From Streptomyces sp. NRRL F-6676 (GTDB lineage Bacteria; Actinomycetota; Actinomycetes; Streptomycetales; Streptomycetaceae), in the NCBI RefSeq assembly GCF_000725625.1, contig NZ_KL647083.1, positions 306,193 to 370,192 on the forward strand: 64,000 nucleotides of DNA, written 5' to 3'. Made by a program: the position numbers and the translations under genes. The notes below the pieces were generated by a model. The model searched no databases. It was not told the origin of the DNA and was given only the letters and a program-made list of their open reading frames with translations. Position 1 is the stretch's first letter, and each line of letters begins with the position of its first letter. This document shows, piece after piece, positions 24,495-33,552 of this stretch.

Positions 24495-26138
24495 ATGTCC
24501 GCACCCGTGCCGTCCCCGCCGGCCGTCGTCGTCCTCGACGACCGCACCGCCGCGCCCCTGCCCCGGCAGGAGGAGGTGCTGACGGAGGGGGCGCTCGCCT
24601 TCCTGGGCGAGCTGCACCGCCGGTTCACACCCCGCCGTGACGAACTCCTCGCCCGCCGCGCGGAGCGCCGCGCCGAGATCGCCCGTACCGCGCGGCTGGA
24701 CTTCCTCCCCGAGACGGCCGCGATCCGCGCGGACGACTCCTGGCGGGTGGCCCCCGCGCCGCCCGCCCTGGAGGACCGCCGGGTCGAGATCACCGGCCCC
24801 ACCGACCGGAAGATGACCGTCAACGCGCTCAACTCCGGTGCCCGCGTCTGGCTCGCCGACTTCGAGGACGCCTCCTCGCCCACCTGGGAGAACGTGGTCC
24901 TGGGCCAGCTCAATCTGATCGACGCCCACCGTCGCGCCATCGACTTCACCGACGACCGCAGCGGCAAGTCGTACGTCCTGCGCCCCGACGCCGAGCTGGC
25001 CACGGCGGTCGTGCGCCCGCGCGGCTGGCACCTGGACGAACGCCATCTGGCCGACGGGGAGGACGGGTCCCGGATCCCGGGGGCGCTCGTCGACTTCGGG
25101 CTGTACTTCTTCCACAACGCGCGCCGGCTGCTCGACCTCGGCAAGGGCCCGTACTTCTACCTCCCGAAGACGGAGTCGCATCTGGAGGCGCGTCTCTGGA
25201 ACGACGTGTTCGTCTTCGCGCAGGACCACCTCGGCATCGCGCGCGGCACGGTCCGGGCCACCGTCCTGATCGAGACGATCACGGCGGCGTTCGAGATGGA
25301 CGAGATCCTCTACGAACTCCGCGAGCACGCCTCGGGGTTGAACGCGGGCCGCTGGGACTATCTGTTCTCCCTGATCAAGAACTTCCGTGCCGCCGGGCCC
25401 GAGTTCGTGCTCCCGGACCGCAACGCGGTGACGATGACCGCTCCGTTCATGCGCGCGTACACCGAACTCCTGGTCCGCACCTGCCACCGGCGGGGCGCGC
25501 ACGCGATCGGCGGCATGGCGGCGTTCATCCCGTCCCGGCGGGACGCGGAGGTCAACCGGGTCGCGTTCGAGAAGGTGCGCGCCGACAAGGACCGCGAGGC
25601 GCACGACGGCTTCGACGGCTCCTGGGTCGCCCACCCGGACCTGGTGCCGATCGCCCGGGAGTCCTTCGACGCCGTGCTCGGCGACCGCCCGCACCAGAAG
25701 GACCGGCTGCGCGAGGACGTGGCGGTGACGGCCGCCGACCTGCTCGCGGTCGGCTCCCTCGACGCGCGCCCCACGCACGCGGGTCTGGTCAACGCCGTTC
25801 AGGTCGGCATCCGTTACATCGAGGCGTGGCTGCGCGGCCAGGGCGCGGTGGCCATCTTCCACCTCATGGAGGACGCCGCCACGGCGGAGATCTCCCGCTC
25901 CCAGCTCTGGCAGTGGGTGCACGCCGGGGTCGTCCTCGACGACGGCGAGAAGGTCACCGCGGAGCTGGTGCGCCGGGTGGCCGCCGACGAACTGTCCGCC
26001 GTACGAGCCGCGTCGGGACCGGACGTCTTCGCCGCCGGAGCCTGGCAGGAGGCGCACGACCTGTTGCTGCGGGTGGCGCTCGACGAGGACTACGCGGAGT
26101 TCCTGACCCTGCCGGCGTACGAGCGGCTGGCGGGCTGA
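24495..26138 (+). CDS. aceB: Malate synthase A
   Basis: This 547-residue malate synthase of the A type condenses glyoxylate with acetyl-CoA to malate. Characteristic segments are [68 protein letters not shown] and the catalytic-Asp region [20 protein letters not shown]. The length matches the family (about 530-550). No isocitrate lyase gene is adjacent, so glyoxylate may come from purine/allantoin breakdown, in keeping with the IclR-type regulator upstream. The start ATG at 24495 agrees with homologues; an upstream in-frame ATG at 24423 lies at the promoter and would precede the predicted transcript start. Confidence 0.96.
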   Translation: MSAPVPSPPAVVVLDDRTAAPLPRQEEVLTEGALAFLGELHRRFTPRRDELLARRAERRAEIARTARLDFLPETAAIRADDSWRVAPAPPALEDRRVEITGPTDRKMTVNALNSGARVWLADFEDASSPTWENVVLGQLNLIDAHRRAIDFTDDRSGKSYVLRPDAELATAVVRPRGWHLDERHLADGEDGSRIPGALVDFGLYFFHNARRLLDLGKGPYFYLPKTESHLEARLWNDVFVFAQDHLGIARGTVRATVLIETITAAFEMDEILYELREHASGLNAGRWDYLFSLIKNFRAAGPEFVLPDRNAVTMTAPFMRAYTELLVRTCHRRGAHAIGGMAAFIPSRRDAEVNRVAFEKVRADKDREAHDGFDGSWVAHPDLVPIARESFDAVLGDRPHQKDRLREDVAVTAADLLAVGSLDARPTHAGLVNAVQVGIRYIEAWLRGQGAVAIFHLMEDAATAEISRSQLWQWVHAGVVLDDGEKVTAELVRRVAADELSAVRAASGPDVFAAGAWQEAHDLLLRVALDEDYAEFLTLPAYERLAG

Positions 26139-26183
26139 GGGAACGGGCGCCGGAGCGGGCGCGCCCGAGAGCACGCCCCCGGG

Positions 26184-27140
26184 TCAGCCCAGGTGCCGCG
26201 ACCAGTCCTGCTCCGCCGCCGGTCTGCCGTGCAGGTCGGGGACGTGCTGGAGCCAGGCCGGCCGGCCGCGCCGGGTGCGGGCCGCACGCCGGGCCTCCTC
26301 GGCGGCGCGCTCCTCGCGGGTGGGGAAGTCGGTCGGCAGCCAGGCCGCGGACGCCCGGGCGCGGGCGGCCAGATAGCCGGCGTACGCCGCACGGACCTCG
26401 TCGGGCGTGGCGAAGCCCGCCTCGACGGTCAGCCAGGCGTCGGGGACGGCGGCGGTGACCTCGCGCAGCAGTTCCTCGGTGACGCGCGGCGCCAGTTCCG
26501 CGTCGGCGGCCCGTACGTCCGGGGCGGCGTGGCCGAGCGCGTGGTGCCGGAAGTCGTACGCCTTCTCGGGCGCGGAGGTGTCCCAGCGGTGGTGGAAGAC
26601 GAGGGCCGCGCCGTGGTCGATGAGCCACAGCCGCGGGGGCGCGACCCCGAGGGTGGGCCAGACCATGAGGTTGGAGCTGTGGACGGTGCGGTCGACGTTG
26701 ACCGTGAGGGCGTCCAGCCAGACGATACGGCCGGCCTCCAGCGGGTCCGCGGGGAAGGTCTCGGCGAGCTCCGGGGTGTAGTCGGCGGCGCCCGGCAGGT
26801 AGTCCATGCCGAGGTTGAGGCCGGCGCTCGCGTCGAGCAGGTCGCGCACCTCCTGGTGCGGCTCGTGCGCGCCGACGGCGGGGTCGAAACGGGCACGCAC
26901 GAGTTCGGGCACGCGCAGCCCGAGCGCACGGGCCAGTTCACCGACGATCACCTCGGCGACGAGCGCCTTGAGCCCTTGCGCGGACGCGGTGAACTTCACG
27001 ACGTACGTTCCGAGGTCGTCCGCCTCGACGAGGCCGGGAACGGAGCCGCCGGAGTGGAGGGGAGCCAGGTAACGGGTCGCTGTGACCTCTCTCAGCTTCG
27101 TCAACGTCCCCGCGTCTCTTTCCCTCGGATGCCCCCACAT
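26184..27140 (-). CDS. HipA-like kinase domain protein
   Basis: This 318-residue protein of the actinobacterial HipA_2 family shows YVVKFTASAQGLKALVAEVIVGELARALGL (nucleotide and helix region), WLDALTVNVDRTVHSSNLMVWP with the catalytic-type Asp/Asn, and the metal-binding-type WLIDHGAALVFHH. It is probably a serine/threonine-type kinase without a HipB partner, so no toxin-antitoxin role is implied. The start is uncertain: ATG at 27140 is used, but a TTG about 15 codons downstream (LTKLREVTATRY) would give a more family-like N-terminus. The C-terminus has an Arg/Ala/Glu-rich helix (REERAAEEARRAARTRRGR). It is divergent from the decarboxylase-like gene. Confidence 0.78.
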   Translation of the reverse strand: MWGHPRERDAGTLTKLREVTATRYLAPLHSGGSVPGLVEADDLGTYVVKFTASAQGLKALVAEVIVGELARALGLRVPELVRARFDPAVGAHEPHQEVRDLLDASAGLNLGMDYLPGAADYTPELAETFPADPLEAGRIVWLDALTVNVDRTVHSSNLMVWPTLGVAPPRLWLIDHGAALVFHHRWDTSAPEKAYDFRHHALGHAAPDVRAADAELAPRVTEELLREVTAAVPDAWLTVEAGFATPDEVRAAYAGYLAARARASAAWLPTDFPTREERAAEEARRAARTRRGRPAWLQHVPDLHGRPAAEQDWSRHLG

Positions 27141-27222
27141 GGTAACCGGCACCACGATAGGCGGCCTCGTCTGCGGGTACTCCTCGTTTTCTCCGCTGTT
27201 TTCCCGACCGAGGAGTATCCGC

Positions 27223-28350
27223 ATGACCACACCCGATGCCGTCGTCGAGCGTCTCCGTGACCTCCTCGCCCGGGACGAAGGGCTCGCGGGCCTGCTGGAA
27301 CGGTCCCTGGTGCAGGCTGGCGAACGGGCGCGCGGCGAACTGGACCAGGATGTCCACGCCGCGCTCGAATGGCCGGAGACCCTCGCCGAGTACGAGGAAT
27401 ATCTCCGGCGCTTCGTCCGGTGGATTCCCCGGCAGAGTGCCGCGAAGGCCTGGCGGAAGAGCGCCCCGGGAGAACGGTACGCGAAAGAGGTAAGCGACCG
27501 GCTCGCGCATTTCTTCTGGCTCGTCGACCAGAAAGTGGACGACGGCAGAACCGCGATCGCCGAGAATTCCGACGCCTTCCGCGACTGGCTCACCGAGTTC
27601 GCCCGGCAATGGGGAAGTTTCCTGGACACCCCGGAGTCCTTCAGCCAGGAGATCCTGGATTCCTTCCTCGACGACGCCCCCGAGTACGACGTCGAGGCGT
27701 CCCTGGTCGACGGTGTGCCCAACGAGCCGAGCGGCCGGCTCACCTTCAACCAGTTCTTCGCCCGGCGGCTCAATTCCGGGCTGCGTCCGGTCTCCGAGCC
27801 CTTGAACAATCTGGTGGTCACGTCCCCGGCCGACTGCGGCTTTCAGCGGGCGTACGACATCGACGCGGAGTCGAACATTCCGGCCACGACTCTCAAGGCC
27901 ACCCACAAGTACGGCAACATCAGGCAGCTCATCGAAGGCAGCCGGTACGCCGAGGCCTTCGCCGGCGGGCGTTTCGCCCACTACATGCTGCCGCCGTCCG
28001 CCTACCACCGCTTCCATCTGCCGGTCGCGGGCCGGGTGGAGGAATCGTTCGTCGTCCAGGGCAAGGTCTTCATGCAGGTGGATCTCCAGGACCACCAGTT
28101 GCGGTCCAAGGACAGCGCGAAGACCGGTTACGAGTTCTCCCAGACCCGGGGAGTCGTCACGATCGACACCTCGGAGTCCGACGCCGGGGACATCGGCGTC
28201 GTCGGTGTCGTCTCGGTGGGCATGTCGCACGTGGCGTCGGTGGTACTGACCGCGACGCGGGGAACGCGGTGCGCGAAGGGCGAGGAGTTCGGTTACTTCC
28301 GGCTGGTCGGCTCACCCGCCGCCCGCTGCCCCCGGCTCCTGGCGACCTGA
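27223..28350 (+). CDS. Phosphatidylserine decarboxylase family protein with atypical C-terminus
   Basis: This 375-residue protein has an N-terminal helical domain (about 1-150), as in PsiD-like tryptophan decarboxylases, then the PSD catalytic domain: LTFNQFFARRLNSGLRPV, VVTSPADCGFQ, GRFAHYMLPPSAYHRFHLPVAGRV and GMSHVASVV. PSDs self-cleave at LGST/GGSS to make a pyruvoyl group on the Ser. Here the corresponding region reads KGEEFGYFRLVGSPAARC and ends 12 residues after the Gly, so the alpha chain would be very short and starts Ser-Pro. The protein may be inactive, use a variant site, or have a recently altered 3' end; other frames do not restore a normal end. The ribosome site GAGGAG is strong. 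Confidence 0.8.
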   Translation: MTTPDAVVERLRDLLARDEGLAGLLERSLVQAGERARGELDQDVHAALEWPETLAEYEEYLRRFVRWIPRQSAAKAWRKSAPGERYAKEVSDRLAHFFWLVDQKVDDGRTAIAENSDAFRDWLTEFARQWGSFLDTPESFSQEILDSFLDDAPEYDVEASLVDGVPNEPSGRLTFNQFFARRLNSGLRPVSEPLNNLVVTSPADCGFQRAYDIDAESNIPATTLKATHKYGNIRQLIEGSRYAEAFAGGRFAHYMLPPSAYHRFHLPVAGRVEESFVVQGKVFMQVDLQDHQLRSKDSAKTGYEFSQTRGVVTIDTSESDAGDIGVVGVVSVGMSHVASVVLTATRGTRCAKGEEFGYFRLVGSPAARCPRLLAT

Positions 28351-28386
28351 CCGCAGGGGTTCCGGACGCCGCACCCGCCGGACCCC

Positions 28387-29634
28387 TCACGCCCTGGCCA
28401 GGACCAGGACGACGTTGTGGCCGCCGAAGCCGAAGGAGTGGGTGACCGCGATACGGACGTCCTGGCGGCGGGGTTCCCCGGTGACGCAGTCGAGGCCGAA
28501 CCCGGGGGCCGGGGCGTGCAGGTTGGCGATCGGGGGCACCGTGCGGTGCTGGAGGGTGAGGACGGTCAGCGCCGCCTCGATCGCGCCCGCCGCGCCCAGG
28601 CTGTGGCCGAGGACGCCCTTGGGCGCGGTGACGCCGGGGCGGTGCGGCAGGACCCGCGCGATGAGGGCGGCCTCCCCGGCGTCGCCCACCGGCGTGGAGG
28701 TGCCGTGGGCGTTGACGTGGTCGACGTCGTGCGGGGCGAGCCCCGCGTCCGCCAGGGCGGTGCGCAGGGCGGCCTCCGCGCCCCGGGCGCCCGGGGCGGG
28801 CGCGGTGGGGTGGTGGGCGTCCGAGGTGCTGCCGCAGCCCACCAGCAGGGCGCGGGTACGGGCGCCGCGGGCGGCCGCGTCCTCGGTGCGCTCCAGTACG
28901 AGGATGCCGGCGCCCTCCGCCAGGACGAAGCCGTCGCGGTCGGCGGCGAAGGGCCGGGACGCCTCCGCGGGCGCGTCGGTGCGCCCGGACAGGGCGCCGG
29001 CCCGCCAGAAGCCGGCCGACGCGAGCGGGGTGAGGGCGGACTCGGTGGCCCCGGCCACGGCGATGTCGCACCGCCCGGCGGCCAGGAGGTCCCGGGCCAC
29101 GGCGAGGGCGGTGGCACCGGAGGCGCAGGCGGTGGCCGGGGCGAGGGCGGGGCCGCAGGCGCCGAGGTCGATGGAGACCTCACCGCTCGCCATGTTCGGC
29201 AGGATCAGGGGGATCGTGAGCGCGGAGACCGCGTCGGGGCCGGATTCCCGCAGCCGCGCGGCCTGTTCCTCGCGGGTCGCGTCGGCGCCCATGCCGCAGC
29301 CGACGACGACGGCGACCCGGTCACCGGCCCAGGTCGCGGGGTCGAGGCCGGCGTCATGGACCGCCTCGCGGGCGGCGAGGACGGCCAGCTGCGCGTTGCG
29401 CGACATGCGCCAGGCGGTGCGTCCGATCCGTCGGGCCAGCTCCTCGGGCGACAGCGGGACGCGGCAGGAGAAGTCCACGGGGAGGCCGGTCAGCGCCGGG
29501 TCGTGGGAGGCGGTGCCCGTGCCGCGGCGGACCCCGTCCCAGGTGGCGTCGGCGCCGTCTCCCGCGGGCGTCAGCAGACCGAGGCCGGTGACGGCGACGG
29601 GGGCGGCGGCGGCCACGGAGGCGGGCGCGGTCAC
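28387..29634 (-). CDS. FabF-type beta-ketoacyl-ACP synthase
   Basis: This 415-residue ketosynthase (KAS II family) has a Cys-His-His triad: Cys170 in TACASGA, NAHGTST and GHSLGAAGAIEAAL. Decarboxylative condensation on an ACP is the expected activity. It is the last gene of the oleA-D/ACP operon, with its GTG overlapping the ACP stop (GTGA). No chain-length-factor partner is present, so it is not a classical type II aromatic polyketide pair. It might extend or trim an acyl chain on the adjacent discrete ACP before or after OleA acts; this is inferred from position only. Confidence 0.92.
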   Translation of the reverse strand: MTAPASVAAAAPVAVTGLGLLTPAGDGADATWDGVRRGTGTASHDPALTGLPVDFSCRVPLSPEELARRIGRTAWRMSRNAQLAVLAAREAVHDAGLDPATWAGDRVAVVVGCGMGADATREEQAARLRESGPDAVSALTIPLILPNMASGEVSIDLGACGPALAPATACASGATALAVARDLLAAGRCDIAVAGATESALTPLASAGFWRAGALSGRTDAPAEASRPFAADRDGFVLAEGAGILVLERTEDAAARGARTRALLVGCGSTSDAHHPTAPAPGARGAEAALRTALADAGLAPHDVDHVNAHGTSTPVGDAGEAALIARVLPHRPGVTAPKGVLGHSLGAAGAIEAALTVLTLQHRTVPPIANLHAPAPGFGLDCVTGEPRRQDVRIAVTHSFGFGGHNVVLVLARA

Positions 29635-29900
29635 GAGGAGGCGACCGTCCCCGCACCCCCGGCGCCGCCCGCGCACAGCGCGTCGAGGTGGGCGACGACC
29701 TGGGCGACGGTCGTGTCCCGGGAGGCGTGCTCGCCGTCGATCCTCACCCCGAAGCGTTCGTGCAGGACGAGCGTCAGCTCCGCCAGGGCCAGGGAGTCCA
29801 GGTCCAGCTGTCCCAGGGTCAGCCCGGGCTCGATCTCGTCCGCCGGGATGCGGAACGCGCTGGTCAGGACGGAACGGACGGTGTCGTAGGTGTCCGGCAC
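29631..29900 (-). CDS. Discrete acyl carrier protein
   Basis: This 89-residue ACP has the phosphopantetheine site LDLDSLALAEL (Ser in DSL) and a typical acidic helix pattern. The C-terminal tail (CAGGAGGAGTVASS) is low complexity. The GTG at 29900 is preceded by GAGGAG and lies inside the 3' end of the oleD-like gene (37-bp overlap in another frame); its stop overlaps the KS start. It presumably tethers the acyl substrate for the neighbouring KS or hands a chain to OleA. Confidence 0.92.
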   Translation of the reverse strand: MPDTYDTVRSVLTSAFRIPADEIEPGLTLGQLDLDSLALAELTLVLHERFGVRIDGEHASRDTTVAQVVAHLDALCAGGAGGAGTVASS

Positions 29901-30949
29901 GGCGTCTCCTCGCTGTCGTGACTGTCTTGCGGGACGGACCCGGTCAGCTCCGCGATGCCCTCGTCGAAGCCGAGCGGTGGCGCGAAGCCGAGGTCGCGGC
30001 GGGCCGCGGTGAGATCGAAGTGGTGCGGGGTCAGCAGTTCCGCGACCAGGAAGCGGCTCAGTGCGTGGGTGCGGGAGACACCGGTCGCACGCGGGAACGT
30101 GTCGCTCGCACCGGCCGTGCGCAGGAGCGCCTCGCTGACGGCCGCCGCCGCCGTGGCGAGCCGGGGCGGTACGGCGCACCAGCGGGCGTCGACACCGGCG
30201 GCCCGCAGGAAGTGCGCGGCGATCTCCCGCAGGGGGCGCGGTTCGCCCTGGCTGACGAAGTAGGCCCGGCCGCCGATCGCCGCCGCCGTGCCCTCCGCCC
30301 GCAGACGGTCCAGGGCGAGCAGATGGGCGTGGGCGGCGGTGCGGACGTGGGTGGTGTCGACGAGGTTGTTGCCGTCGCCCGGCATCAGCAGCCGGCCGGC
30401 CCGTACGGCGCGGGCGAGGGCGGGGGCGAAGTGGGGGTCGCCCGGCCCCCAGATGATGTGCGGACGCAGCGAGACGGTGGCCAGCTTTGGGCCGTGCGCG
30501 GCCAGCACCAGCGCCTCGGCCCGGGCCTTGGTGGCCGGATAGGCGGCCAACTGGGAGGGTACGGCGTGCAGTTGCTCGGTGGCGTACTCGAGACCGCCCG
30601 GCCGGAAGGCGACGCTGGCCGTCGAGGTGTACAGGAGCGTGCGGACGCCGTGGGCGCGGCACTGCGCGATCACCTGCCGGGTGCCGACGACGTTGGTGGA
30701 CCAGTACGGCCGCGCCGGACCGCTGACCCCGGCGAGGGCGGCGTTGTGGACGACGGCGTCGCACCCGGCCACCGCGCGGGAGACCGCGTCCGCGTCGGTG
30801 AGCTCGCCCAGGTGCTGCTCCACGCCCATCCGTTCCAGCGCGGCGCTGGGGCGGCGGGCGAGGGAGGAGACGGCCGCGCCGCGCGCGCCCAGTTGGCGGC
30901 ACAGTTCCCGCCCAAGGAAGCCGCTCCCGCCGGTGACCAGTACCTTCAT
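29864..30949 (-). CDS. oleD: OleD-like NAD(P)-dependent 2-alkyl-3-oxoalkanoate reductase
   Basis: This 361-residue extended SDR of the 3-beta-HSD group has the N-terminal Rossmann motif VTGGSGFLG, the catalytic Ser region LYTSTASVAF, and the YxxxK motif YPATKARAE. OleD reduces the beta-keto acid made by OleA to the beta-hydroxy acid. The assignment rests on family plus strict gene order oleA-oleB-oleC-oleD. Its ATG overlaps the oleC stop (ATGA), and its 3' end overlaps the ACP gene by 37 bp. LstD of lipstatin biosynthesis is a family relative, so a beta-lactone product is an alternative context. Confidence 0.85.
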   Translation of the reverse strand: MKVLVTGGSGFLGRELCRQLGARGAAVSSLARRPSAALERMGVEQHLGELTDADAVSRAVAGCDAVVHNAALAGVSGPARPYWSTNVVGTRQVIAQCRAHGVRTLLYTSTASVAFRPGGLEYATEQLHAVPSQLAAYPATKARAEALVLAAHGPKLATVSLRPHIIWGPGDPHFAPALARAVRAGRLLMPGDGNNLVDTTHVRTAAHAHLLALDRLRAEGTAAAIGGRAYFVSQGEPRPLREIAAHFLRAAGVDARWCAVPPRLATAAAAVSEALLRTAGASDTFPRATGVSRTHALSRFLVAELLTPHHFDLTAARRDLGFAPPLGFDEGIAELTGSVPQDSHDSEETPCRTPTTPSVPS

Positions 30950-32541
30950 CGGAACCTCCCGCGCAGCCGCCGTGTCGCCCAGCCGGCCAGTCGCATGCGG
31001 TCGATCTTCGAGTTGTGCCGGGGGTCCATGGGGAACCCGGAGTGCGGCAGCAGGGCACCGATGCGGTGCCCGTCGGGATGGTCCTTCAGCACCGCGCGGA
31101 CGGCCGCCAGGGCATCGGCACGGACGGCGCCGCGCCGCACCTCGACGCACAGCACGGGCAGTTGGCACACCGCCGGTCCCGCCCCGACGAGCGCGGTGCG
31201 CCGGACGCCGGGGGCCGTGTCCGCCGCTGCCTCGATGTCCTCGGTGGGCAGGGTGAAGCCGGCACTGGTGACCAGGTGCGCCTTGCGCCCGAGGAACCAC
31301 AGCCGGCCCTCGTCGTCGAGCCGGCCCAGGTCGCCGGTGCGGTGCAGTACGCCGTGGTCGGTGAGGCTCTTGGTGGCGACGTCGGCGTCGGGGCGCGCGT
31401 GGTAGGCGGGGCTGACGGTGGCGCCCGCGACGGCGATCTCGCCGAGCCCGGTGGCGTCGGCGTCCAGGATGCGCGCGTGGACGCCGGGCAGCGGCCGGCC
31501 GAGGCAGGTACCGGCGTGCCCGGTGGGCGGGTCGGCGCGGGCGGCCCGCAGCTCGTGGTCGCCGAGCACGGAGACGGGCAGGCACTCGGTGGCGCCGTAG
31601 ACGCTGAGGATCTCCGCGTCACCGGGGACGGCGGCACGCAGCGCGTCGGCGAGCCGGGTACGCAGCGGGGCGCCGAAGGAGAGGACCCGCCGGACCGAGG
31701 GCAGGGTGAGCCGGTGCCGGGCACAGTGGCCGGCGAGGAGCGCGAGGACGGCGGGGGACGCCAGGATCGTGGTGACCCGGTGCCGGAGGATCGGCCCGAC
31801 CAGCTCCCCCGGCGGGGTGCGGGCGGGGGCGAGGTGGTTGACGGCCGGGGCGACGGTGGCCGGCCCCAGGAGCGGGCCGAGCAGCGCGACGGGCAGGAAC
31901 CCGGCGAGGAGCACGTCGTCGGGGCGCGGGTCCAGCAGGGTCTTCAGCGCGTCGATCTGCCCGGCGAGAGTGGCGTGGCGGTACTCCGCGCCCTTGGGGC
32001 GTCCGGTGGAGCCGGAGGTGAAGGCGATCAGGGCGAGCGCGTCGCCGTCACGTTCCTCCGGCCGGAGCGAGGGGGGCGACCCGATCGACGGGCCGCTGCC
32101 ACCCGCCGCCCGCCTCTCCAACCGCTCCCCCAGCACCCGCGGCCCGGCCCCCGTGACCAGCGGAACCCGCACCTGCCCCCGCCCCCACCCCAGGACCCGG
32201 CGCCCCAGGTGGGCCAGCGGTTCGCCGATGAAGACGTCCGGAGCGACGTCCTCCAGGCACCGGCCCACCTCGGCGCGCGGTTCGATGAGCACCGGGACGG
32301 CGCCGAGGACGCCGAGGGCGTAGGCGAGGGTGGTCAGGTCGTAGGCGTCGCGCGTCATGACGACCGCCTTGTGGCCGGGCCGCACCCCGGCCTCGTGCAG
32401 CCGCCCCGCGAGGCGGTGGCAGTCCCGTACCAGCTCGCCCCGGGTGGTCGTGCGGGAGATCCCCTTGCGGCAGCGGATGAGGGCGGTGTCGTCGGGCCGT
32501 TCGGCCAGGTGGGCGGCGAAGCCGGGGACGGAGAGGGTCAT
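30946..32541 (-). CDS. oleC: OleC-like beta-lactone synthetase (ANL superfamily)
   Basis: This 531-residue adenylate-forming enzyme has the P-loop FTSGSTGRPKGAEYRH, the A5 motif YGATECLP, the hinge Asp in TGDLGRLDDEGRLWFLGRK, and the C-terminal DPRHNSKIDRMRLA, which is a mark of OleC rather than of acyl-CoA ligases (where PKT..GK is usual). OleC adenylates a beta-hydroxy acid and closes it to a cis-beta-lactone. It is preceded by two coupled mini-ORFs, the second of which ends on its ATG, and followed by oleD with ATGA overlap. Confidence 0.9.
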   Translation of the reverse strand: MTLSVPGFAAHLAERPDDTALIRCRKGISRTTTRGELVRDCHRLAGRLHEAGVRPGHKAVVMTRDAYDLTTLAYALGVLGAVPVLIEPRAEVGRCLEDVAPDVFIGEPLAHLGRRVLGWGRGQVRVPLVTGAGPRVLGERLERRAAGGSGPSIGSPPSLRPEERDGDALALIAFTSGSTGRPKGAEYRHATLAGQIDALKTLLDPRPDDVLLAGFLPVALLGPLLGPATVAPAVNHLAPARTPPGELVGPILRHRVTTILASPAVLALLAGHCARHRLTLPSVRRVLSFGAPLRTRLADALRAAVPGDAEILSVYGATECLPVSVLGDHELRAARADPPTGHAGTCLGRPLPGVHARILDADATGLGEIAVAGATVSPAYHARPDADVATKSLTDHGVLHRTGDLGRLDDEGRLWFLGRKAHLVTSAGFTLPTEDIEAAADTAPGVRRTALVGAGPAVCQLPVLCVEVRRGAVRADALAAVRAVLKDHPDGHRIGALLPHSGFPMDPRHNSKIDRMRLAGWATRRLRGRFR

Positions 32542-32585
32542 GCGGTGGCCTCCGGGAACTCCCGGACGCGGACGGAGCGGGTCAT
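32538..32585 (-). CDS. Mini-ORF 2 between oleB and oleC (15 codons)
   Basis: This encodes MTRSVRVREFPEATA. It has its own GGAGG site inside mini-ORF 1 (spacing 7), starts on the mini-ORF 1 stop and ends on the oleC ATG (ATGA). With mini-ORF 1 it forms an uninterrupted chain of termination-reinitiation from oleB to oleC. It is too short for family recognition. Confidence 0.6.
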   Translation of the reverse strand: MTRSVRVREFPEATA

Positions 32586-32629
32586 GCGGTGGCCTCCAGG
32601 TACTCCCGGAGGCGGACGGAGCGGGTCAT
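32582..32629 (-). CDS. Mini-ORF 1 between oleB and oleC (15 codons)
   Basis: This encodes MTRSVRLREYLEATA. Its ATG overlaps the oleB stop (ATGA) and sits after GGAGGAGACCGC; its own stop overlaps the ATG of mini-ORF 2. The last residues copy the oleB C-terminus (RIRDFLEETA). It is probably a by-product of the 44-bp duplication that keeps the ribosome moving from oleB to oleC; a peptide function is unlikely but not excluded. Confidence 0.6.
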   Translation of the reverse strand: MTRSVRLREYLEATA

Positions 32630-33552
32630 GCGGTCTCCTCCAGGAAGTCCCGGATGCGGTGGGCCAGTTGGACCCCCGCGTCCTCCATCACGAAGTGCCC
32701 GGCGTCGGGGAAGCGGTGGACGTCGGCGTGCGGGGCGCGGCGGATCCACTCCTCCAGCAGCGCCGGGGTGAAGACGGGGTCACGCATGCCCCAGCCGATG
32801 AGCAGCGGCAGCGACGTCGGGTCGGCGCCGTCGGCGCCCGGTTCGAGGAGCCGCCACACCGGGTCCGTGAGGTCGCGCGGGATCGCCCGGACGGCGTCGG
32901 TGAGCGCCCGGCGTTCCGTGCGGCGGGCGTACGGCCGCAGCAGGGCCCGGCGTTCGGCCGGGGTGAGCGGATGGTGGACGCCGGCCCGGACGGCCACGCG
33001 GGCGAACGCGTTGGTGCGGTGGACGAGTTCGGCGACGGGCCGGTGGTCGCGGATCCAGCGCAGGTAGTACGGCAGCCGGAAGCCGTCCGGGAAGGGGAAG
33101 GCCACGGTGTTGCAGACGACGAGCCGGGCCACCACGCCCGGGTTGCGCAGCGCCCAGGCGGTGCCGAGCGGGCCGCCCCAGTCGTGCAGGACGAACGTCC
33201 AGCCCCGCTCGGGCAGCCCCTCGTCCCGGACGAGATGCCGGAACAGGCTGTCCAGGCCCTCCAGTTGGGCCTCGTAGGGGTCGGGGACCCCGTCGGCGGG
33301 GCGCAGGTGCCGGGAGAGGCCGAAGCCGGGCAGGTCGGGGGCGAGGCAGCGGGCGTGCGGGGCGAGCCGGTGCAGCAGCGTGCGCCAGACGTAGCTCCAG
33401 GACGGGTTGCCGTGCAGGAACAGCACCGGCCGGCCGGAGCCGAGGTCGAGGTAGTGCTGCCCCGTGACCGGCACCCGCCGCCAGTGCCGGGGCGCGGGGT
33501 AGCCCGGGAGCAGCCGTTCCCGCGCGAGGGCGCCCCCCGCGTGCGCGCTCAC
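32626..33552 (-). CDS. oleB: OleB-like beta-lactone decarboxylase (alpha/beta hydrolase)
   Basis: This 308-residue hydrolase of the haloalkane-dehalogenase group has the oxyanion motif HGNPSWSYVWR, nucleophile elbow VLHDWGG (Asp124), and catalytic His in DAGHFVMED near residue 285. OleB proteins open cis-beta-lactones and release CO2 to give cis-olefins. The assignment relies on the Asp nucleophile plus gene order; sequence alone would also fit a dehalogenase. GTG 33552 overlaps the oleA stop (GTGA); a second GTG lies one codon upstream. If OleB is active the pathway end product is an olefin; if not, a beta-lactone would accumulate. Confidence 0.87.
   Translation of the reverse strand: MSAHAGGALARERLLPGYPAPRHWRRVPVTGQHYLDLGSGRPVLFLHGNPSWSYVWRTLLHRLAPHARCLAPDLPGFGLSRHLRPADGVPDPYEAQLEGLDSLFRHLVRDEGLPERGWTFVLHDWGGPLGTAWALRNPGVVARLVVCNTVAFPFPDGFRLPYYLRWIRDHRPVAELVHRTNAFARVAVRAGVHHPLTPAERRALLRPYARRTERRALTDAVRAIPRDLTDPVWRLLEPGADGADPTSLPLLIGWGMRDPVFTPALLEEWIRRAPHADVHRFPDAGHFVMEDAGVQLAHRIRDFLEETA

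Larger units (their letters stand above)
32537..32659 (-). repeat. 44-bp tandem duplication of the oleB 3' end
   Basis: Two full units (32537-32580, 32581-32624) and a diverged third (32625-32659), which is the actual end of oleB. Each unit carries a GGAGG ribosome site followed by ATGA, so every copy creates a new stop-start junction. The units differ at only a few positions, suggesting a recent duplication. Confidence 0.95.

Noticed and set aside
26184..27140. HipBA toxin-antitoxin system
   Set aside because: There is no HipB-type antitoxin gene next to it and the kinase belongs to a stand-alone HipA_2-like family.
28387..29900. Type II aromatic polyketide minimal synthase (KS plus ACP)
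   Set aside because: There is one FabF-type KS and an ACP but no chain-length factor, cyclase or aromatase; the operon is led by oleA-D homologues instead.
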